Shown here: positions 33,714 through 42,292 of the stretch, in pieces
Numbering within the stretch: the stretch's first letter is position 1
How the letters are laid out: the number at the start of each line of letters is the position of its first letter
Assembly: GCF_039545455.1 (NCBI RefSeq)
Contig: NZ_CP154467.1
Span: 1,054,001-1,118,000, forward strand
Origin: Brucella sp. BE17
GTDB lineage: Bacteria > Pseudomonadota > Alphaproteobacteria > Rhizobiales > Rhizobiaceae
DNA: 64,000 nt
Direction: 5' to 3'
Program-made: the position numbers and the translations under genes
The notes under the pieces: model-generated
What the model was told of the DNA's origin: nothing
The model's input: the letters and a program-made list of their open reading frames with translations, nothing else
The model's database searches: none

Positions 33714-34415
33714 TTATGCGACTTCCTTGACGGTTGCCGGATCGACCTTGACGCCAACGCCCATCGTCGAAGACAGCGAAACGCGCTTGAGGTATTCACC
33801 CTTGGCTGCAGACGGCTTGGCCTTGAGGACCGCGTCAGCAAAAGCCTTGATGTTTTCTTCAAGCTTCTTGTCGTCAAAAGATACCTTGCCGATACCGGCA
33901 TGGATGATACCAGCCTTCTCGACGCGGAATTCGACGGCACCGCCCTTGGACGCTGCAACGGCTGCTGTAACATCAACGGTCACGGTTCCGACCTTGGGGT
34001 TCGGCATCATGCCGCGGGGGCCGAGAACCTTACCCAGACGACCGACGAGCGGCATCATGTCGGGCGTTGCAATGCAGCGATCGAATTCGATCTTGCCGCT
34101 ATTTACGGTCTCAAACAGATCTTCCGCACCAACGATGTCGGCGCCAGCCTTCTTGGCTTCTTCAGCCTTATCGCCGCGTGCGAAAACTGCAACGCGAACG
34201 GTACGGCCGGTGCCATTTGGCAGGTTGACGACGCCACGGACCATCTGGTCGGCATGACGCGGATCAACGCCGAGGTTCATCGCGATTTCGATGGTCTCGT
34301 CGAACTTGGCAACAGCACGTTCCTTGACGAGGCCGATGGCTGCCGACAGGTCGTAAAGCTTGTTACGGTCGAGACCTTCGCGGATCTTGTTAATGCGCTT
34401 GGAAATCTTCGCCAT
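33714..34415 (-). CDS. rplA: 50S ribosomal protein L1
   Basis: A 233-residue L1 of the mobile stalk at the E site; in E. coli it represses the rplK-rplA mRNA. It has the segments [25 protein letters not shown] (here [20 protein letters not shown]) and [17 protein letters not shown]. It follows rplK by 4 nt. Confidence 0.98.
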   Translation of the reverse strand: MAKISKRINKIREGLDRNKLYDLSAAIGLVKERAVAKFDETIEIAMNLGVDPRHADQMVRGVVNLPNGTGRTVRVAVFARGDKAEEAKKAGADIVGAEDLFETVNSGKIEFDRCIATPDMMPLVGRLGKVLGPRGMMPNPKVGTVTVDVTAAVAASKGGAVEFRVEKAGIIHAGIGKVSFDDKKLEENIKAFADAVLKAKPSAAKGEYLKRVSLSSTMGVGVKVDPATVKEVA

Positions 34416-34419
34416 CGTC

Positions 34420-34848
34420 TCAGCCCACCACTTCCAGGCCCATCGAACGGGCAGAACCTTCGATCATGCGCATGGCTGCTTCAATATCAGCTGCGTTCAG
34501 ATCCTTCATTTTGGCTTCGGCGATTTCGCGAACCTTGTCACGCGCAATCGTACCGGCGCTCGCCTTGCCCGGGGTTTTGGAACCGGACTTGAGGTTTGCA
34601 GCCTTCTTGAGGAAATAGGTCACCGGAGGCGTCTTCATCACAAATGTGAAAGACTTGTCCTGATAATAGGTGATCACGACCGGAATCGGAGACCCTTTTT
34701 CCATTTCCTGCGAGGCAGCGTTGAACGCCTTGCAGAATTCCATGATGTTAATGCCGCGCTGACCCAGAGCCGGACCGATCGGGGGCGACGGATTGGCCGC
34801 ACCTGCCGCTACCTGGAGCTTCAGCTGGCCTGCAACTTTCTTAGCCAT
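34420..34848 (-). CDS. rplK: 50S ribosomal protein L11
   Basis: A 142-residue L11 of the GTPase-associated centre, required for RelA activation and the target region of thiostrepton. Hallmarks are [20 protein letters not shown], the conserved proline hinge and [20 protein letters not shown]. It lies between nusG (201-nt gap) and rplA (4-nt gap). Confidence 0.98.
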   Translation of the reverse strand: MAKKVAGQLKLQVAAGAANPSPPIGPALGQRGINIMEFCKAFNAASQEMEKGSPIPVVITYYQDKSFTFVMKTPPVTYFLKKAANLKSGSKTPGKASAGTIARDKVREIAEAKMKDLNAADIEAAMRMIEGSARSMGLEVVG

Positions 34849-35049
34849 TGCTTTCTGCCTTTTAACTTGGCCGGACGAACCGGCTTTTCGATTAATGCCG
34901 GAAAACCCGGCCTCGACTGACGCCGGACAACCGGCGGGCAGTTTGGTGGTGCGAGTTGAGCAACCGGCTAAGCCGCCTTCCCTTCCACCTGCTCATTTCG
35001 ATTACACGAGAACACTCTCGCCCGAAATGAACACCCTTGCGGGCAACAA

Positions 35050-35577
35050 TCAGACCTTGTCGACCTGACCGTATTCAAGATCCACAGGCGTCGCACGCCC
35101 AAAGATGGAAACTTCAACCTTCAAGCGCGCACGCTCTTCGTCGACTTCCTGAACAATACCGCTGAACGAAGCAAACGGACCATCGGAAACGCGAACATTT
35201 TCGCCAATTTCGAACGATACCGACGCTTTTGGACGTTCGACACCATCCTGAACCTGACTCAAAATCTGGTCGACTTCCTTCTGCGAAACCGGAACCGGCT
35301 TTGAATCACCAAGAAAACCGGTGACGCGCGGCGTATTCTTGATCAGCGAGAAGACCGCATCAGTCAGCGTGGCCTGAACCAGCACATAACCGGGGAAGAA
35401 CTTGCGCTCTGCATCCACCTTGCGACCGCGACGCACTTCAACAACCTTTTCGGTCGGAACGACGATCTGCTCGATCAGTTCAGACAAACCCTTCTGGGCC
35501 GCCTTAGCCTGAATATCTTCGGCCACTTTCTTTTCGAAATTGGAATAGGCGTGAACGATGTACCAGCGCGCCGTCAT
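35050..35577 (-). CDS. nusG: Transcription termination/antitermination protein NusG
   Basis: A 175-residue NusG that couples RNA polymerase to Rho and to the ribosome. The ATG at 35577 is chosen because GGGGAG lies 7 nt upstream; the frame extends five codons further. The NGN domain starts ARWYIVHAYSNFEKKVAEDI and the C-terminal KOW domain includes NVRVSDGPFASFSGIVQEVD. It is 21 nt downstream of secE. Confidence 0.98.
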   Translation of the reverse strand: MTARWYIVHAYSNFEKKVAEDIQAKAAQKGLSELIEQIVVPTEKVVEVRRGRKVDAERKFFPGYVLVQATLTDAVFSLIKNTPRVTGFLGDSKPVPVSQKEVDQILSQVQDGVERPKASVSFEIGENVRVSDGPFASFSGIVQEVDEERARLKVEVSIFGRATPVDLEYGQVDKV

Positions 35578-35598
35578 CTCAAAACTCCCCAATCCTAC

Positions 35599-35799
35599 TT
35601 ATCGACCAAGGCCGAGAATAAATTCCACGCCATAGGCCATAAGCTGGTCGGCAAGAAAAAAGAACGCAGCAGCCAGAAACGCCATAACCACCACCATGAT
35701 GGTGGAGATGATCGTTTCACGCCGGGTCGGCCAGGTTACTTTCGCTGTCTCAGCGCGAACCTGCTGAAAAAAGGTGATCGGATTCGTCTTGGATGCCAT
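35599..35799 (-). CDS. secE: Preprotein translocase subunit SecE
   Basis: A 66-residue SecE with one membrane segment (about residues 33-58: TIMVVVMAFLAAAFFFLADQ). The amphipathic helix before it contains VRAETAKVTWPTRRETI, the family signature. The ATG at 35799 gives MASKTNP; an upstream ATG at 35814 adds five residues but its ribosome-binding site spacing is too short. It forms the SecYEG channel with SecY at 6.6-7.9 kb. Confidence 0.95.
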   Translation of the reverse strand: MASKTNPITFFQQVRAETAKVTWPTRRETIISTIMVVVMAFLAAAFFFLADQLMAYGVEFILGLGR

Positions 35800-36242
35800 C
35801 TGCCGCTCTGTCATTGCTCCAGCGCGCTTTCCAGAAACTCCTCGAAAACCAAAGTGTTAACCACAGTGATCAGCGAATCAGAACCCAGAACCCACGCGTA
35901 TACGGCACGTAAAGCTGAATTTTCAGCCCCACGCACCGCGTGTCTGTTGACTTTACATAGAATCGATTCTCACAAAACACAAGCCCAAAGGTAAAAGAAT
36001 ACCATACAGGCTTATCGGAAATCCGACCCTTGCACCACTGCCCTGCCAGAACCATTCAATCGTTCGGCGGCAAATCACCCCTACCCAGTCAACCTTGGCA
36101 AGAATACGCCCTCCCCTCGTCCATCGCAGGATCGTCAACCAACCACCAGCGCACGGACGAAAAGCGGGCAACGCTCAACGCGCTTCAATCATTCTATAGA
36201 AAACGGGTGCCCGCAGTCAAGCCGCAGACACCCGTTTCAATC
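35800..36242. other. Leader and promoter region of secE-nusG
   Basis: This 443-nt stretch between tRNA-Trp and secE has no gene. It contains the promoter candidate at 35954-35982, and a small palindrome GCTGAATTTTCAGC (35914-35927) in the predicted leader. The half nearest tRNA-Trp shows nothing further that I can assign. Confidence 0.5.
35954..35982 (-). promoter_or_regulatory. Candidate promoter of secE-nusG
   Basis: On the minus strand TTGTGT (complement of 35977-35982) is spaced 17 nt from TATGTA (complement of 35954-35959). The spacer contains a perfect 12-bp palindrome AGAATCGATTCT (35959-35970). It is about 155 nt before secE. Confidence 0.45.
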
Positions 36243-36318
36243 TGGCAGGGGCAGCAGGGTTCGAACCCGCGACCTACGGTTTTGGAGACCGTCGCTCTAC
36301 CAACTGAGCTATACCCCT
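36243..36318 (-). tRNA. tRNA-Trp (anticodon CCA)
   Basis: A 76-nt tRNA with an encoded CCA end. The acceptor stem AGGGGTA pairs with TGCCCCT, the D arm is AGCTCAGTTGGTAGAGC, the anticodon loop reads TCTCCAAAA with CCA, and the T arm is GCGGGTTCGAACCCTGC. It lies between tuf copy 2 and secE, the conserved position of tRNA-Trp. Confidence 0.97.
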
Positions 36319-36322
36319 GTAT

Positions 36323-36378
36323 GGCATTACTTAAAATGCCTGTCTTAGAATGCATGACTGGCGGCAGAACCGCCAGTC
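36323..36378 (-). promoter_or_regulatory. Two hairpins between tuf copy 2 and tRNA-Trp
   Basis: A perfect 9-bp stem GACTGGCGG/CCGCCAGTC (36356-36378) and a smaller GGCATT/AATGCC stem (36323-36340) occupy the 68-nt spacer. Neither is followed by a U run. They may guide processing of the tuf mRNA away from the tRNA, or cause partial termination. Confidence 0.5.
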
Positions 36379-36386
36379 AAAATTCA

Positions 36387-37562
36387 CTACTCGACGATCG
36401 AAGCGACGATGCCTGCACCGACGGTGCGGCCACCTTCACGGATAGCGAAGCGAAGCTTCTCTTCCATGGCGATCGGCACGATCAGCGTTACGTCAACAGT
36501 GACGTTATCGCCGGGCATAACCATTTCCGTGCCTTCCGGCAGCGTCACAACGCCCGTCACATCCGTTGTACGGAAGTAGAACTGCGGACGGTAGTTCGTG
36601 AAGAACGGCGTATGACGGCCACCTTCGTCCTTGGTCAGAATGTAAGCTTCTGCCTTGAACTTGGTGTGCGGCTTAACCGAACCCGGCTTGCAAAGAACCT
36701 GACCGCGCTCAACGTCTTCACGGCCAACGCCGCGGATCAGCGCACCGATGTTGTCGCCAGCCTGACCCTGATCGAGCAGCTTGCGGAACATTTCAACGCC
36801 GGTAACAGTCGTCTTCGTCGTATCCTTGATACCAACGATTTCAACTTCTTCACCAACCTTGACGATACCGCGCTCAACGCGACCCGTCACAACCGTACCA
36901 CGGCCAGAGATCGAGAACACGTCTTCGATCGGCATCAGGAACGGCTGATCAACAGGACGCTCAGGGGTCGGGATGTAGCTGTCGACAGCTTCCATCAGCG
37001 AACGAATGGCGTCTTCACCCAATTCCTTGGAAGAGTCTTCCAAAGCAGCAAGAGCCGAACCCTTGATGATCGGTGTGTCATCACCGGGGAAGTCGTACTT
37101 GGACAGAAGCTCGCGAACTTCCAGTTCAACCAGTTCGAGCAATTCTGCATCGTCAACCTGATCGCACTTGTTCAAGAATACGACGATTGCCGGAACGCCA
37201 ACCTGACGGGCAAGCAGGATGTGCTCGCGGGTCTGCGGCATCGGGCCGTCAGCAGCAGACACAACCAGGATCGCGCCGTCCATCTGTGCAGCACCGGTGA
37301 TCATGTTCTTGACATAGTCAGCGTGGCCGGGGCAGTCGACGTGTGCGTAGTGGCGGTTTGCCGTTTCGTATTCGACGTGCGAGGTCGAGATCGTGATGCC
37401 GCGAGCCTTTTCTTCAGGCGCTGCGTCAATCTGGTCATAGGCCTTGAAGTCGCCGAAGAACTTCGTGATCGCCGCAGTCAGCGACGTCTTGCCATGGTCA
37501 ACGTGACCAATCGTGCCAATGTTTACGTGGGGTTTGTTACGTTCAAACTTGCTCTTTGCCAT
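36387..37562 (-). CDS. tuf: Elongation factor Tu (copy 2, tRNA-linked)
   Basis: A 391-residue EF-Tu identical in sequence to copy 1 at 18-19 kb, with the same GTPase motifs (GHVDHGKT 19-26, DCPGH 76-80, NKCD). The ATG at 37562 is the true start; the frame stays open 41 codons upstream but that sequence is not EF-Tu. It lies between tRNA-Gly and tRNA-Trp, matching tufB of E. coli. Upstream and downstream sequences differ completely from copy 1, so homology stops at the coding ends. The stop is TAG. Confidence 0.98.
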   Translation of the reverse strand: MAKSKFERNKPHVNIGTIGHVDHGKTSLTAAITKFFGDFKAYDQIDAAPEEKARGITISTSHVEYETANRHYAHVDCPGHADYVKNMITGAAQMDGAILVVSAADGPMPQTREHILLARQVGVPAIVVFLNKCDQVDDAELLELVELEVRELLSKYDFPGDDTPIIKGSALAALEDSSKELGEDAIRSLMEAVDSYIPTPERPVDQPFLMPIEDVFSISGRGTVVTGRVERGIVKVGEEVEIVGIKDTTKTTVTGVEMFRKLLDQGQAGDNIGALIRGVGREDVERGQVLCKPGSVKPHTKFKAEAYILTKDEGGRHTPFFTNYRPQFYFRTTDVTGVVTLPEGTEMVMPGDNVTVDVTLIVPIAMEEKLRFAIREGGRTVGAGIVASIVE

Positions 37563-37701
37563 CGCCGTTGTTCTCTTTGTTCTAGAACCGCTTGAGCGCC
37601 AGCACAAAAGCCCTTGGACTTTCGGACCAGCATTTATGCCAAAACGGAACGGCGAACCGCCCGTCGATGATTCCTTACACGCCAAACCGCCCTGAAAAAT
37701 C

Positions 37702-37775
37702 TGGAGCGGGTAGCGGGAATCGAACCCGCGTATTCAGCTTGGAAGGCTGCTGCTCTACCATTGAGCTATACCCGC
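37702..37775 (-). tRNA. tRNA-Gly (anticodon TCC)
   Basis: A 74-nt tRNA with encoded CCA. The acceptor GCGGGTA pairs with TACCCGC, and the anticodon loop CTTCCAA gives TCC. The T arm is GCGGGTTCGATTCCCGC. It lies 23 nt downstream of tRNA-Tyr in the same transcript and 139 nt before tuf. Confidence 0.97.
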
Positions 37776-37798
37776 GCACTCATACTCTGATCCGACAG

Positions 37799-37883
37799 TG
37801 GTGGAGGGAGTTGGATTTGAACCAACGTAGGCATAGCCAACGGATTTACAGTCCGTCCCCTTTAACCACTCGGGCATCCCTCC
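37799..37883 (-). tRNA. tRNA-Tyr (anticodon GTA)
   Basis: An 85-nt class II tRNA with a long variable arm and encoded CCA. The acceptor GGAGGGA pairs with TCCCTCC and the anticodon loop is CTGTAAA (GTA). It is the promoter-proximal member of the Tyr-Gly-tuf-Trp group. Confidence 0.97.
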
Positions 37884-37959
37884 TAATATCACTATCAGCA
37901 GAGTCGAGCGACTAGGCATTTTTGCGAAGCAGCGGGTTGTCCACCGTTCCGCGAGGGGC

Positions 37960-37988
37960 CTTATGACGATAAGCGTATTCCCTGTCAA
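37960..37988 (-). promoter_or_regulatory. Promoter of the tRNA-Tyr/tRNA-Gly/tuf/tRNA-Trp operon
   Basis: On the minus strand a consensus TTGACA (complement of 37983-37988) is followed after 17 nt by CATAAG (complement of 37960-37965). The next bases are GC-rich (GCCCCTCGCGG), as in growth-rate-controlled stable-RNA promoters. The start point would be about 70 nt before tRNA-Tyr. Confidence 0.7.
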
Positions 37989-38157
37989 CAGGGTAAAAGC
38001 GAAAAGAATGGATCAATTTCCACAGCTTCCCGAAAATAGGGGTTTTGATGCAAACACCTTTATTAAAAAACTCCGCTTTCCGCCTCCCCCTCTTGTCGAA
38101 ACGCAGATATGCTTTACAGCACCGGCAACCAATTCTTTTGTGAAAAGCGAAAAGACC

Positions 38158-39018
38158 ATGAACGACGAAACCCCGGACCGCAGCGCAAAAGACAAGCATT
38201 ATGCAACGTTGCGCCGCCAGCATCGCGACCAGAAGGCACTTGCCGAAGGAAAACCGGTGCGCAAGCCGCAGCGCCCCACCCTTCCCGCTAGCACAGTTGC
38301 GGACGGCACCGTGCGCCTTTATGGCCTGCATACGGTGCGAGCGGCAGTGGAAAATCCGGCGCGCAAAATCTTGCGCATGCGCGCCACGCGCAATGGTTTT
38401 GCGCGACTGGAGATCGGTGAGCCTGATTCACTCCCCTTTGCGATTGAAATCGTCGAGCCAAAAGACATCGACAAGGAAACCGGAACGGATGCGGTGCATC
38501 AGGGCGTGATGATCGAAGCAGAACCGCTCAAAGCAAAAAAACTCTCCGAATTAAAGGATAGCGCACTCATTCTGGTGCTCGATCAAGTGACAGACCCGCA
38601 TAATGTCGGGGCCATCATGCGCTCAGCCGTGGCATTCGGTGCAGGTGCACTGATCACCACCAGCCGTCACAGTCCACAGGAAAGCGGCGTTTTGGCAAAA
38701 GCTGCCTCCGGCGCGCTCGAACTCATCCCGCACATTGAGGTCAGAAATCTCGCTGAGACAATTGAAGAGCTGCATGAAGTTGGCTTTCAGACCATCGGGC
38801 TCGATTCAGAAGGCGAGACTGAGATGGAGGCAACGCTTTCGGGCGGACGAATCGCTTTGGTTCTGGGCGCGGAAGGCAAAGGTCTGCGCCAGAAAACGCG
38901 CGAAACAGTCAATGCATTGGCCCGGCTCGACATGCCGGGCGCAATCAAGTCGCTCAATGTGTCCAATGCGGCGGCGATTTCGCTTTATGCAGCGGAGCGT
39001 TATTTGCGAAGCAAATGA
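38158..39018 (+). CDS. rlmB: TrmH-family 23S rRNA (guanosine-2'-O-)-methyltransferase, RlmB type
   Basis: A 286-residue SpoU/TrmH-family enzyme that 2'-O-methylates a 23S rRNA guanosine with SAM. An N-terminal substrate-binding domain starts at RLYGLHTVRAAVENP (about 50-64). The SPOUT domain has motif 1 DQVTDPHNVGAIMRSAVAFG, motif 2 LVLGAEGKGLR and motif 3 LNVSNAAAISLYA. The frame is open back to 37963 but that part overlaps the divergent tRNA promoter, so the ATG at 38158 is preferred. RlmB itself is the best guess; another TrmH member is possible. Confidence 0.9.
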   Translation: MNDETPDRSAKDKHYATLRRQHRDQKALAEGKPVRKPQRPTLPASTVADGTVRLYGLHTVRAAVENPARKILRMRATRNGFARLEIGEPDSLPFAIEIVEPKDIDKETGTDAVHQGVMIEAEPLKAKKLSELKDSALILVLDQVTDPHNVGAIMRSAVAFGAGALITTSRHSPQESGVLAKAASGALELIPHIEVRNLAETIEELHEVGFQTIGLDSEGETEMEATLSGGRIALVLGAEGKGLRQKTRETVNALARLDMPGAIKSLNVSNAAAISLYAAERYLRSK

Positions 39019-39021
39019 TCA

Positions 39022-39453
39022 TCAGGCCGTGGCGATATAGGTGAGAATCTCCTCGGCCTCGCGCTCGACATCGCCTATCCGCCGTTTCACAACGTCACCG
39101 ATGGAAATAATGCCGACCAGTTTGCCGTGTTCCTCCACAGGCATGTGACGGAACCGGCTCTGGGTCATGCTTTCCATGACTTGCGTGACCGTATAGTGTT
39201 CACGACACATCTGCACCTTTGCCGTCATGACTTCGGAAACCGGCATATCGAGTGCCGCGGCCTGCCGGATTGAGAGCGCGCGCACGACATCGCGTTCCGA
39301 TAGAATGCCTTTGATATGGCGGGTTTCATCGCAGACCACCACGGCACCAATCTTATATTTTGCCAAAATCTCAACGGCGTGGGACAGCGTGTCAGCAGGC
39401 GCTATGACGACCACATCGCGCCCTTTCGCTTCCAAAATCGATTTTACGGTCAT
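39022..39453 (-). CDS. Tandem CBS-domain protein
   Basis: A 143-residue protein made of a pair of CBS domains (about 8-60 and 75-130), a module that binds adenine nucleotides. The segments GAVVVCDETRHIKGILSERD and SRFRHMPVEEHGKLVGIISI are the typical second halves of each CBS unit. It has no catalytic domain. Small stand-alone CBS-pair proteins are common in Rhizobiales; the target is unknown. It is convergent with rlmB, leaving 3 nt between stops. Confidence 0.93.
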   Translation of the reverse strand: MTVKSILEAKGRDVVVIAPADTLSHAVEILAKYKIGAVVVCDETRHIKGILSERDVVRALSIRQAAALDMPVSEVMTAKVQMCREHYTVTQVMESMTQSRFRHMPVEEHGKLVGIISIGDVVKRRIGDVEREAEEILTYIATA

Positions 39454-39580
39454 ATCTGGCTCCTCCTCAGTCAGCGTTCATCCAGACGCAGAACATCCGA
39501 ATGTCAAACGCAGCCCCTCCCACCGCATTTCATCATGGTGCGCTCCACAGACACAATTGGCAAGTGCGACTAAATTGGTC

Positions 39581-40315
39581 TTAACGTCTTAGGACTGCGT
39601 CATAACTGCGCGGCTGATCCAAAAGCGCAATCCCGAAGAAACCAGCGATAAAGCCGCCAATATGCGCTTCCCATGCAATCCCCGAAAGACCAGCACCGCC
39701 GGTCGTATAAAGGCCGGTCACGATATTGATCGCAAACCACACGCCTACAAAGGTCAACACCGGCTTCAAGGTCAGCGTGAGGCCGATGGGTAGAAGCGGC
39801 CCCGCAAATTCAGCCCGTCGTCCGAAATTCACACGCCTGAAACCATAGCGGGCGGACGCGCCCATCATGCCGGAAATGGCACCTGATGCGCCAACAAGCG
39901 GCGACACGCTCTCTGGATAAAGCGCGTAATGCGTCAATCCAGCCAGCACCGATGTCACGACCCAGAAAAGCAGCATACGCCCAGTCCCGATACGACCGGC
40001 AAGCGGTGAGCCGAAAGCGGTAAGCCAGATCATATTGACGACGATATGCTCGATACCGCCATGCATGAACGAATAGCTCACAAGCGTGAACAGGGCGGCC
40101 GGATCGGAGAAACCGTCCGGCAGCATAAACCGCGCCGGAATAAGTGCATAGTCACGAATGAAAGCGTAATTCTGCTCTTCGCTGATCAGATAGTTCTGAT
40201 GGACATAGACGGCGACACAAAGCCCAATCAGGGCCACCACCACACCAGGAATGTTGAAAATCGGCTCGCCCCTGCCGGATCGGTCCTGACGATTTTGGAT
40301 GTCGGGCTGAGGCAT
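39581..40315 (-). CDS. Rhomboid-family intramembrane serine protease
   Basis: A 244-residue inner-membrane protease with about six membrane segments. The catalytic dyad is Ser144 in VGASGAISG and His218 in AHIGGFIAG; the upstream HGGIEHIVVNMIWL segment has the conserved His90 and Asn94. The ATG at 40315 gives MPQPDIQNRQ with a hydrophilic N-terminus; the frame runs 55 codons further up but those overlap a probable hairpin. It is monocistronic. The substrate is unknown. Confidence 0.92.
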   Translation of the reverse strand: MPQPDIQNRQDRSGRGEPIFNIPGVVVALIGLCVAVYVHQNYLISEEQNYAFIRDYALIPARFMLPDGFSDPAALFTLVSYSFMHGGIEHIVVNMIWLTAFGSPLAGRIGTGRMLLFWVVTSVLAGLTHYALYPESVSPLVGASGAISGMMGASARYGFRRVNFGRRAEFAGPLLPIGLTLTLKPVLTFVGVWFAINIVTGLYTTGGAGLSGIAWEAHIGGFIAGFFGIALLDQPRSYDAVLRR

Positions 40316-40638
40316 GAACTTGGCTTTCGATATTAGAGTTGGCGGCTCTCTTGATAGAAGACAATGTGTTAAAAATAAAGCTCGGCACGTTACCATGCCG
40401 AGCTTCATATAGTTTTCGTAATCGAAGTGCTGGAGACCAGAAAAAACTCGCGCTCTCCCTGACAATTCTATCCAAATCACGTCCTGTGAATTTTACAAGG
40501 CTGACTTCTCGTTAACCTTAACAAGCAAGCTTGGTGGACGAGCACGCGGTTAAACTGGCATCGTGGCTCTTCATTCTATTTTAATGGTTCGACACAGCAG
40601 GTCGCCTGCTTATTCCGGCATTCAAAGAACGGCGTATA
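40316..40638. other. Intergenic region with a candidate small RNA
   Basis: This 323-nt region lies between the rhomboid gene (leftward) and the PAS gene (rightward). It contains a strong hairpin and U run on the minus strand at 40372-40405, which has no protein-coding gene upstream of it on that strand. The part from 40500 to 40638 is AT-rich and probably holds the promoters for both directions. Confidence 0.45.
40372..40463 (-). ncRNA. Candidate small RNA or leader RNA ending in an intrinsic terminator
   Basis: On the minus strand, a perfect 10-bp stem AAGCTCGGCA/TGCCGAGCTT (40378-40405, 8-nt loop) is followed by TTATTTTTA, a good terminator. A weak promoter (TTGTAA, 17 nt, TTGGAT; 40470-40498) would start an RNA of about 90 nt. 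The rhomboid gene is 57 nt beyond, so this could equally be an attenuated 5' leader of that gene. Ends are estimates. Confidence 0.35.
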
Positions 40639-41286
40639 ATGAAACACCGCAGCACGATCGCGATTTTTGGCGAATGGCAGCGTCTGGCTTTTGAGAATGA
40701 TCGCAGCTTCGGCGTCCCGCAGCGCGAGAATATCAAGCCACGCAGGCTCGGGCGGCATTTGTCCAATCTATTTTTTGCGGAATATGACAGCAGCAACGAG
40801 CTTGTGTTTCGTTTGGGCGGCACCGATATCTGCACCCTGTTCGGACGGGAACTGAAAGGCCAGCGGTTTCATTCGCTCTGGCCTGAACACGACCGCCCAG
40901 CCCTGATGGAACTTGGTCAAAATATCACCTCCATGCATATCCCGGCCTTGAGCTATCACAAGGGCATCAGCCTATCAGGTCGCAATCTCCATTTTGAAAT
41001 GCTGCTGGCACCGCTGAGAGACCGCAATGGGCAGATGAACCTTCTTGGTGCACTCGCCGTTCTGGACACCGTGTCATGGATCGGAGCTGATCCACTGGTA
41101 TTGGGGCATCTTGGCACGATTGAACCGATTGCCCCGGATACTGAACTTGCGCAAGAAAATCCGGTCGAAACCAGTCAGGTCGTCAATGCCCGACCTTATC
41201 AGCGCATATGGACTGAACCGCAGGCGCTCGATCATGCGATCGCGAGCAAGCCGCGCCTGCAATTGATCAAAGGCGGGAAGGCTTGA
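40639..41286 (+). CDS. PAS-domain protein
   Basis: A 215-residue cytoplasmic protein without signal peptide or membrane segment. It resembles the PAS_5 family of short alphaproteobacterial proteins: an N-terminal RENIKPRRLGRHLSNLFFAE segment, a core VFRLGGTDICTLFGRELKGQ and the heme/flavin-type PAS continuation. There is no histidine kinase, GGDEF or other output domain. Proteins of this type are hypothetical regulators or partners. It is monocistronic. Confidence 0.88.
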   Translation: MKHRSTIAIFGEWQRLAFENDRSFGVPQRENIKPRRLGRHLSNLFFAEYDSSNELVFRLGGTDICTLFGRELKGQRFHSLWPEHDRPALMELGQNITSMHIPALSYHKGISLSGRNLHFEMLLAPLRDRNGQMNLLGALAVLDTVSWIGADPLVLGHLGTIEPIAPDTELAQENPVETSQVVNARPYQRIWTEPQALDHAIASKPRLQLIKGGKA

Positions 41287-41287
41287 T

Positions 41288-41815
41288 TTACGCCGGCTCC
41301 AGACCACGCATAAAAGACTGTCCCCTCTCGACATAGTGTTGTGCAGAGCTCTTTAGCTTTTCGATTGCTGCCGCATCCAGTGCGCGTACCAGGCGTGCTG
41401 GCGAGCCGACGATCAGCGAATTGTCGGGGAATTCCTTGCCTTCCGTCACAATGGCGCCAGCCCCGACCAGACAATTATTGCCGATTTTCGCACCATTGAG
41501 CACAATCGCACCCATGCCGATCAGAGAATTATCGCCAATCGTGCAGCCATGCAAAATTGCGCGATGCCCCACCGTGCACCCTTGCCCGATAGTGAGCGGA
41601 AATCCGATATCGGTATGCATGATGCACTGTTCCTGCACATTGGTGTTGGCCCCGATGATGATCGGCTCATTATCGCCACGCAGCACGCAGCCAAACCAGA
41701 AGCCTGCATTTTCACCCACCCTGACCTTGCCGATCAAAGTCGCATCCGGTGCGATCCAGTTGCTGCTACGGTCGGAAAATTCCGGTTTGTTGCCATTATA
41801 GGCATAAATCGTCAT
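41288..41815 (-). CDS. Gamma-class carbonic anhydrase family protein
   Basis: A 175-residue left-handed beta-helix protein with hexapeptide repeats. Zinc-ligand histidines are His67 (IMHTDI), His84 and His89 (VGHRAILHG), matching the gamma-carbonic anhydrase/YrdA pattern. It lies tail to tail with the PAS gene. Activity as a carbonic anhydrase is not certain because many family members are inactive. Confidence 0.93.
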   Translation of the reverse strand: MTIYAYNGNKPEFSDRSSNWIAPDATLIGKVRVGENAGFWFGCVLRGDNEPIIIGANTNVQEQCIMHTDIGFPLTIGQGCTVGHRAILHGCTIGDNSLIGMGAIVLNGAKIGNNCLVGAGAIVTEGKEFPDNSLIVGSPARLVRALDAAAIEKLKSSAQHYVERGQSFMRGLEPA

Positions 41816-41832
41816 AGGCTTCTCCTCAAATC

Positions 41833-41864
41833 AAAACGCCGCATCTGCAATAGCAAACGCGGCG
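41833..41864 (-). terminator. Terminator after the DUF3126 gene
   Basis: The arms CGCCGC (41837-41842) and GCGGCG (41859-41864) form a stem with a 16-nt loop. On the minus strand it is followed by TTTTGATTT. It is about 30 nt beyond the DUF3126 stop. Confidence 0.7.
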
Positions 41865-41895
41865 CTTATCGTGCTGACGTTCTTGAAAACAGAAC

Positions 41896-42102
41896 TTAAA
41901 GATCGACGTCCAGAATGGCCATCGAGAAATTATAAGACAATTCGCCTTCGTCCTCATCTTTGTAAACAAGGCCTAGAAACTCGTCATTGAGATAAAGCTC
42001 GGCAGAATCGTTCTTGCGCGGACGTGCCTTGACCTGAAGACCCGGATTATTGAAGGTCTTCTTGAAATATGCGTCCAGTTTCTTGAGTTCTTCGGGATTC
42101 AA
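41896..42102 (-). CDS. DUF3126 family protein
   Basis: A 68-residue protein of unknown function that matches the alphaproteobacterial DUF3126 family: NPEELKKLDAYFKKTFNNPG, then LYLNDEFLGLVYKDEDEGEL and SYNFSMAILDVDL. The start codon is TTG (complement of 42100-42102) with GGAG 7 nt upstream. A longer open frame to 42318 has no family similarity. It is followed by a terminator and lies just downstream of cysE in the same direction. Confidence 0.85.
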   Translation of the reverse strand: MNPEELKKLDAYFKKTFNNPGLQVKARPRKNDSAELYLNDEFLGLVYKDEDEGELSYNFSMAILDVDL

Positions 42103-42292
42103 CCGGATTCTCCTGATTTGAAATGAGGCCGGTTTATTGCATCCGGCTCCCTGTGATGTAAAGCCCCGAGCGATAAGTGTCCGGGGACATGCATAGGCAA
42201 TGATTTTCTGGTTCTGCTTATGGCAGCATATAGGCGGCCTGCTGGAAAAGACCAGCACGCTGCCGTCCGTTGAGTTTTCAAAGCCTGTTAAA

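Noticed and set aside
37563..37685. N-terminal extension of EF-Tu copy 2
   Set aside because: The frame is open for 41 codons upstream but the sequence is unrelated to EF-Tu, and copy 1 has a different upstream sequence.
37963..38157. N-terminal extension of the rlmB-type gene
   Set aside because: The extension overlaps the strong divergent promoter of the tRNA-Tyr operon and is not family-like. The ATG at 38158 fits the expected protein.
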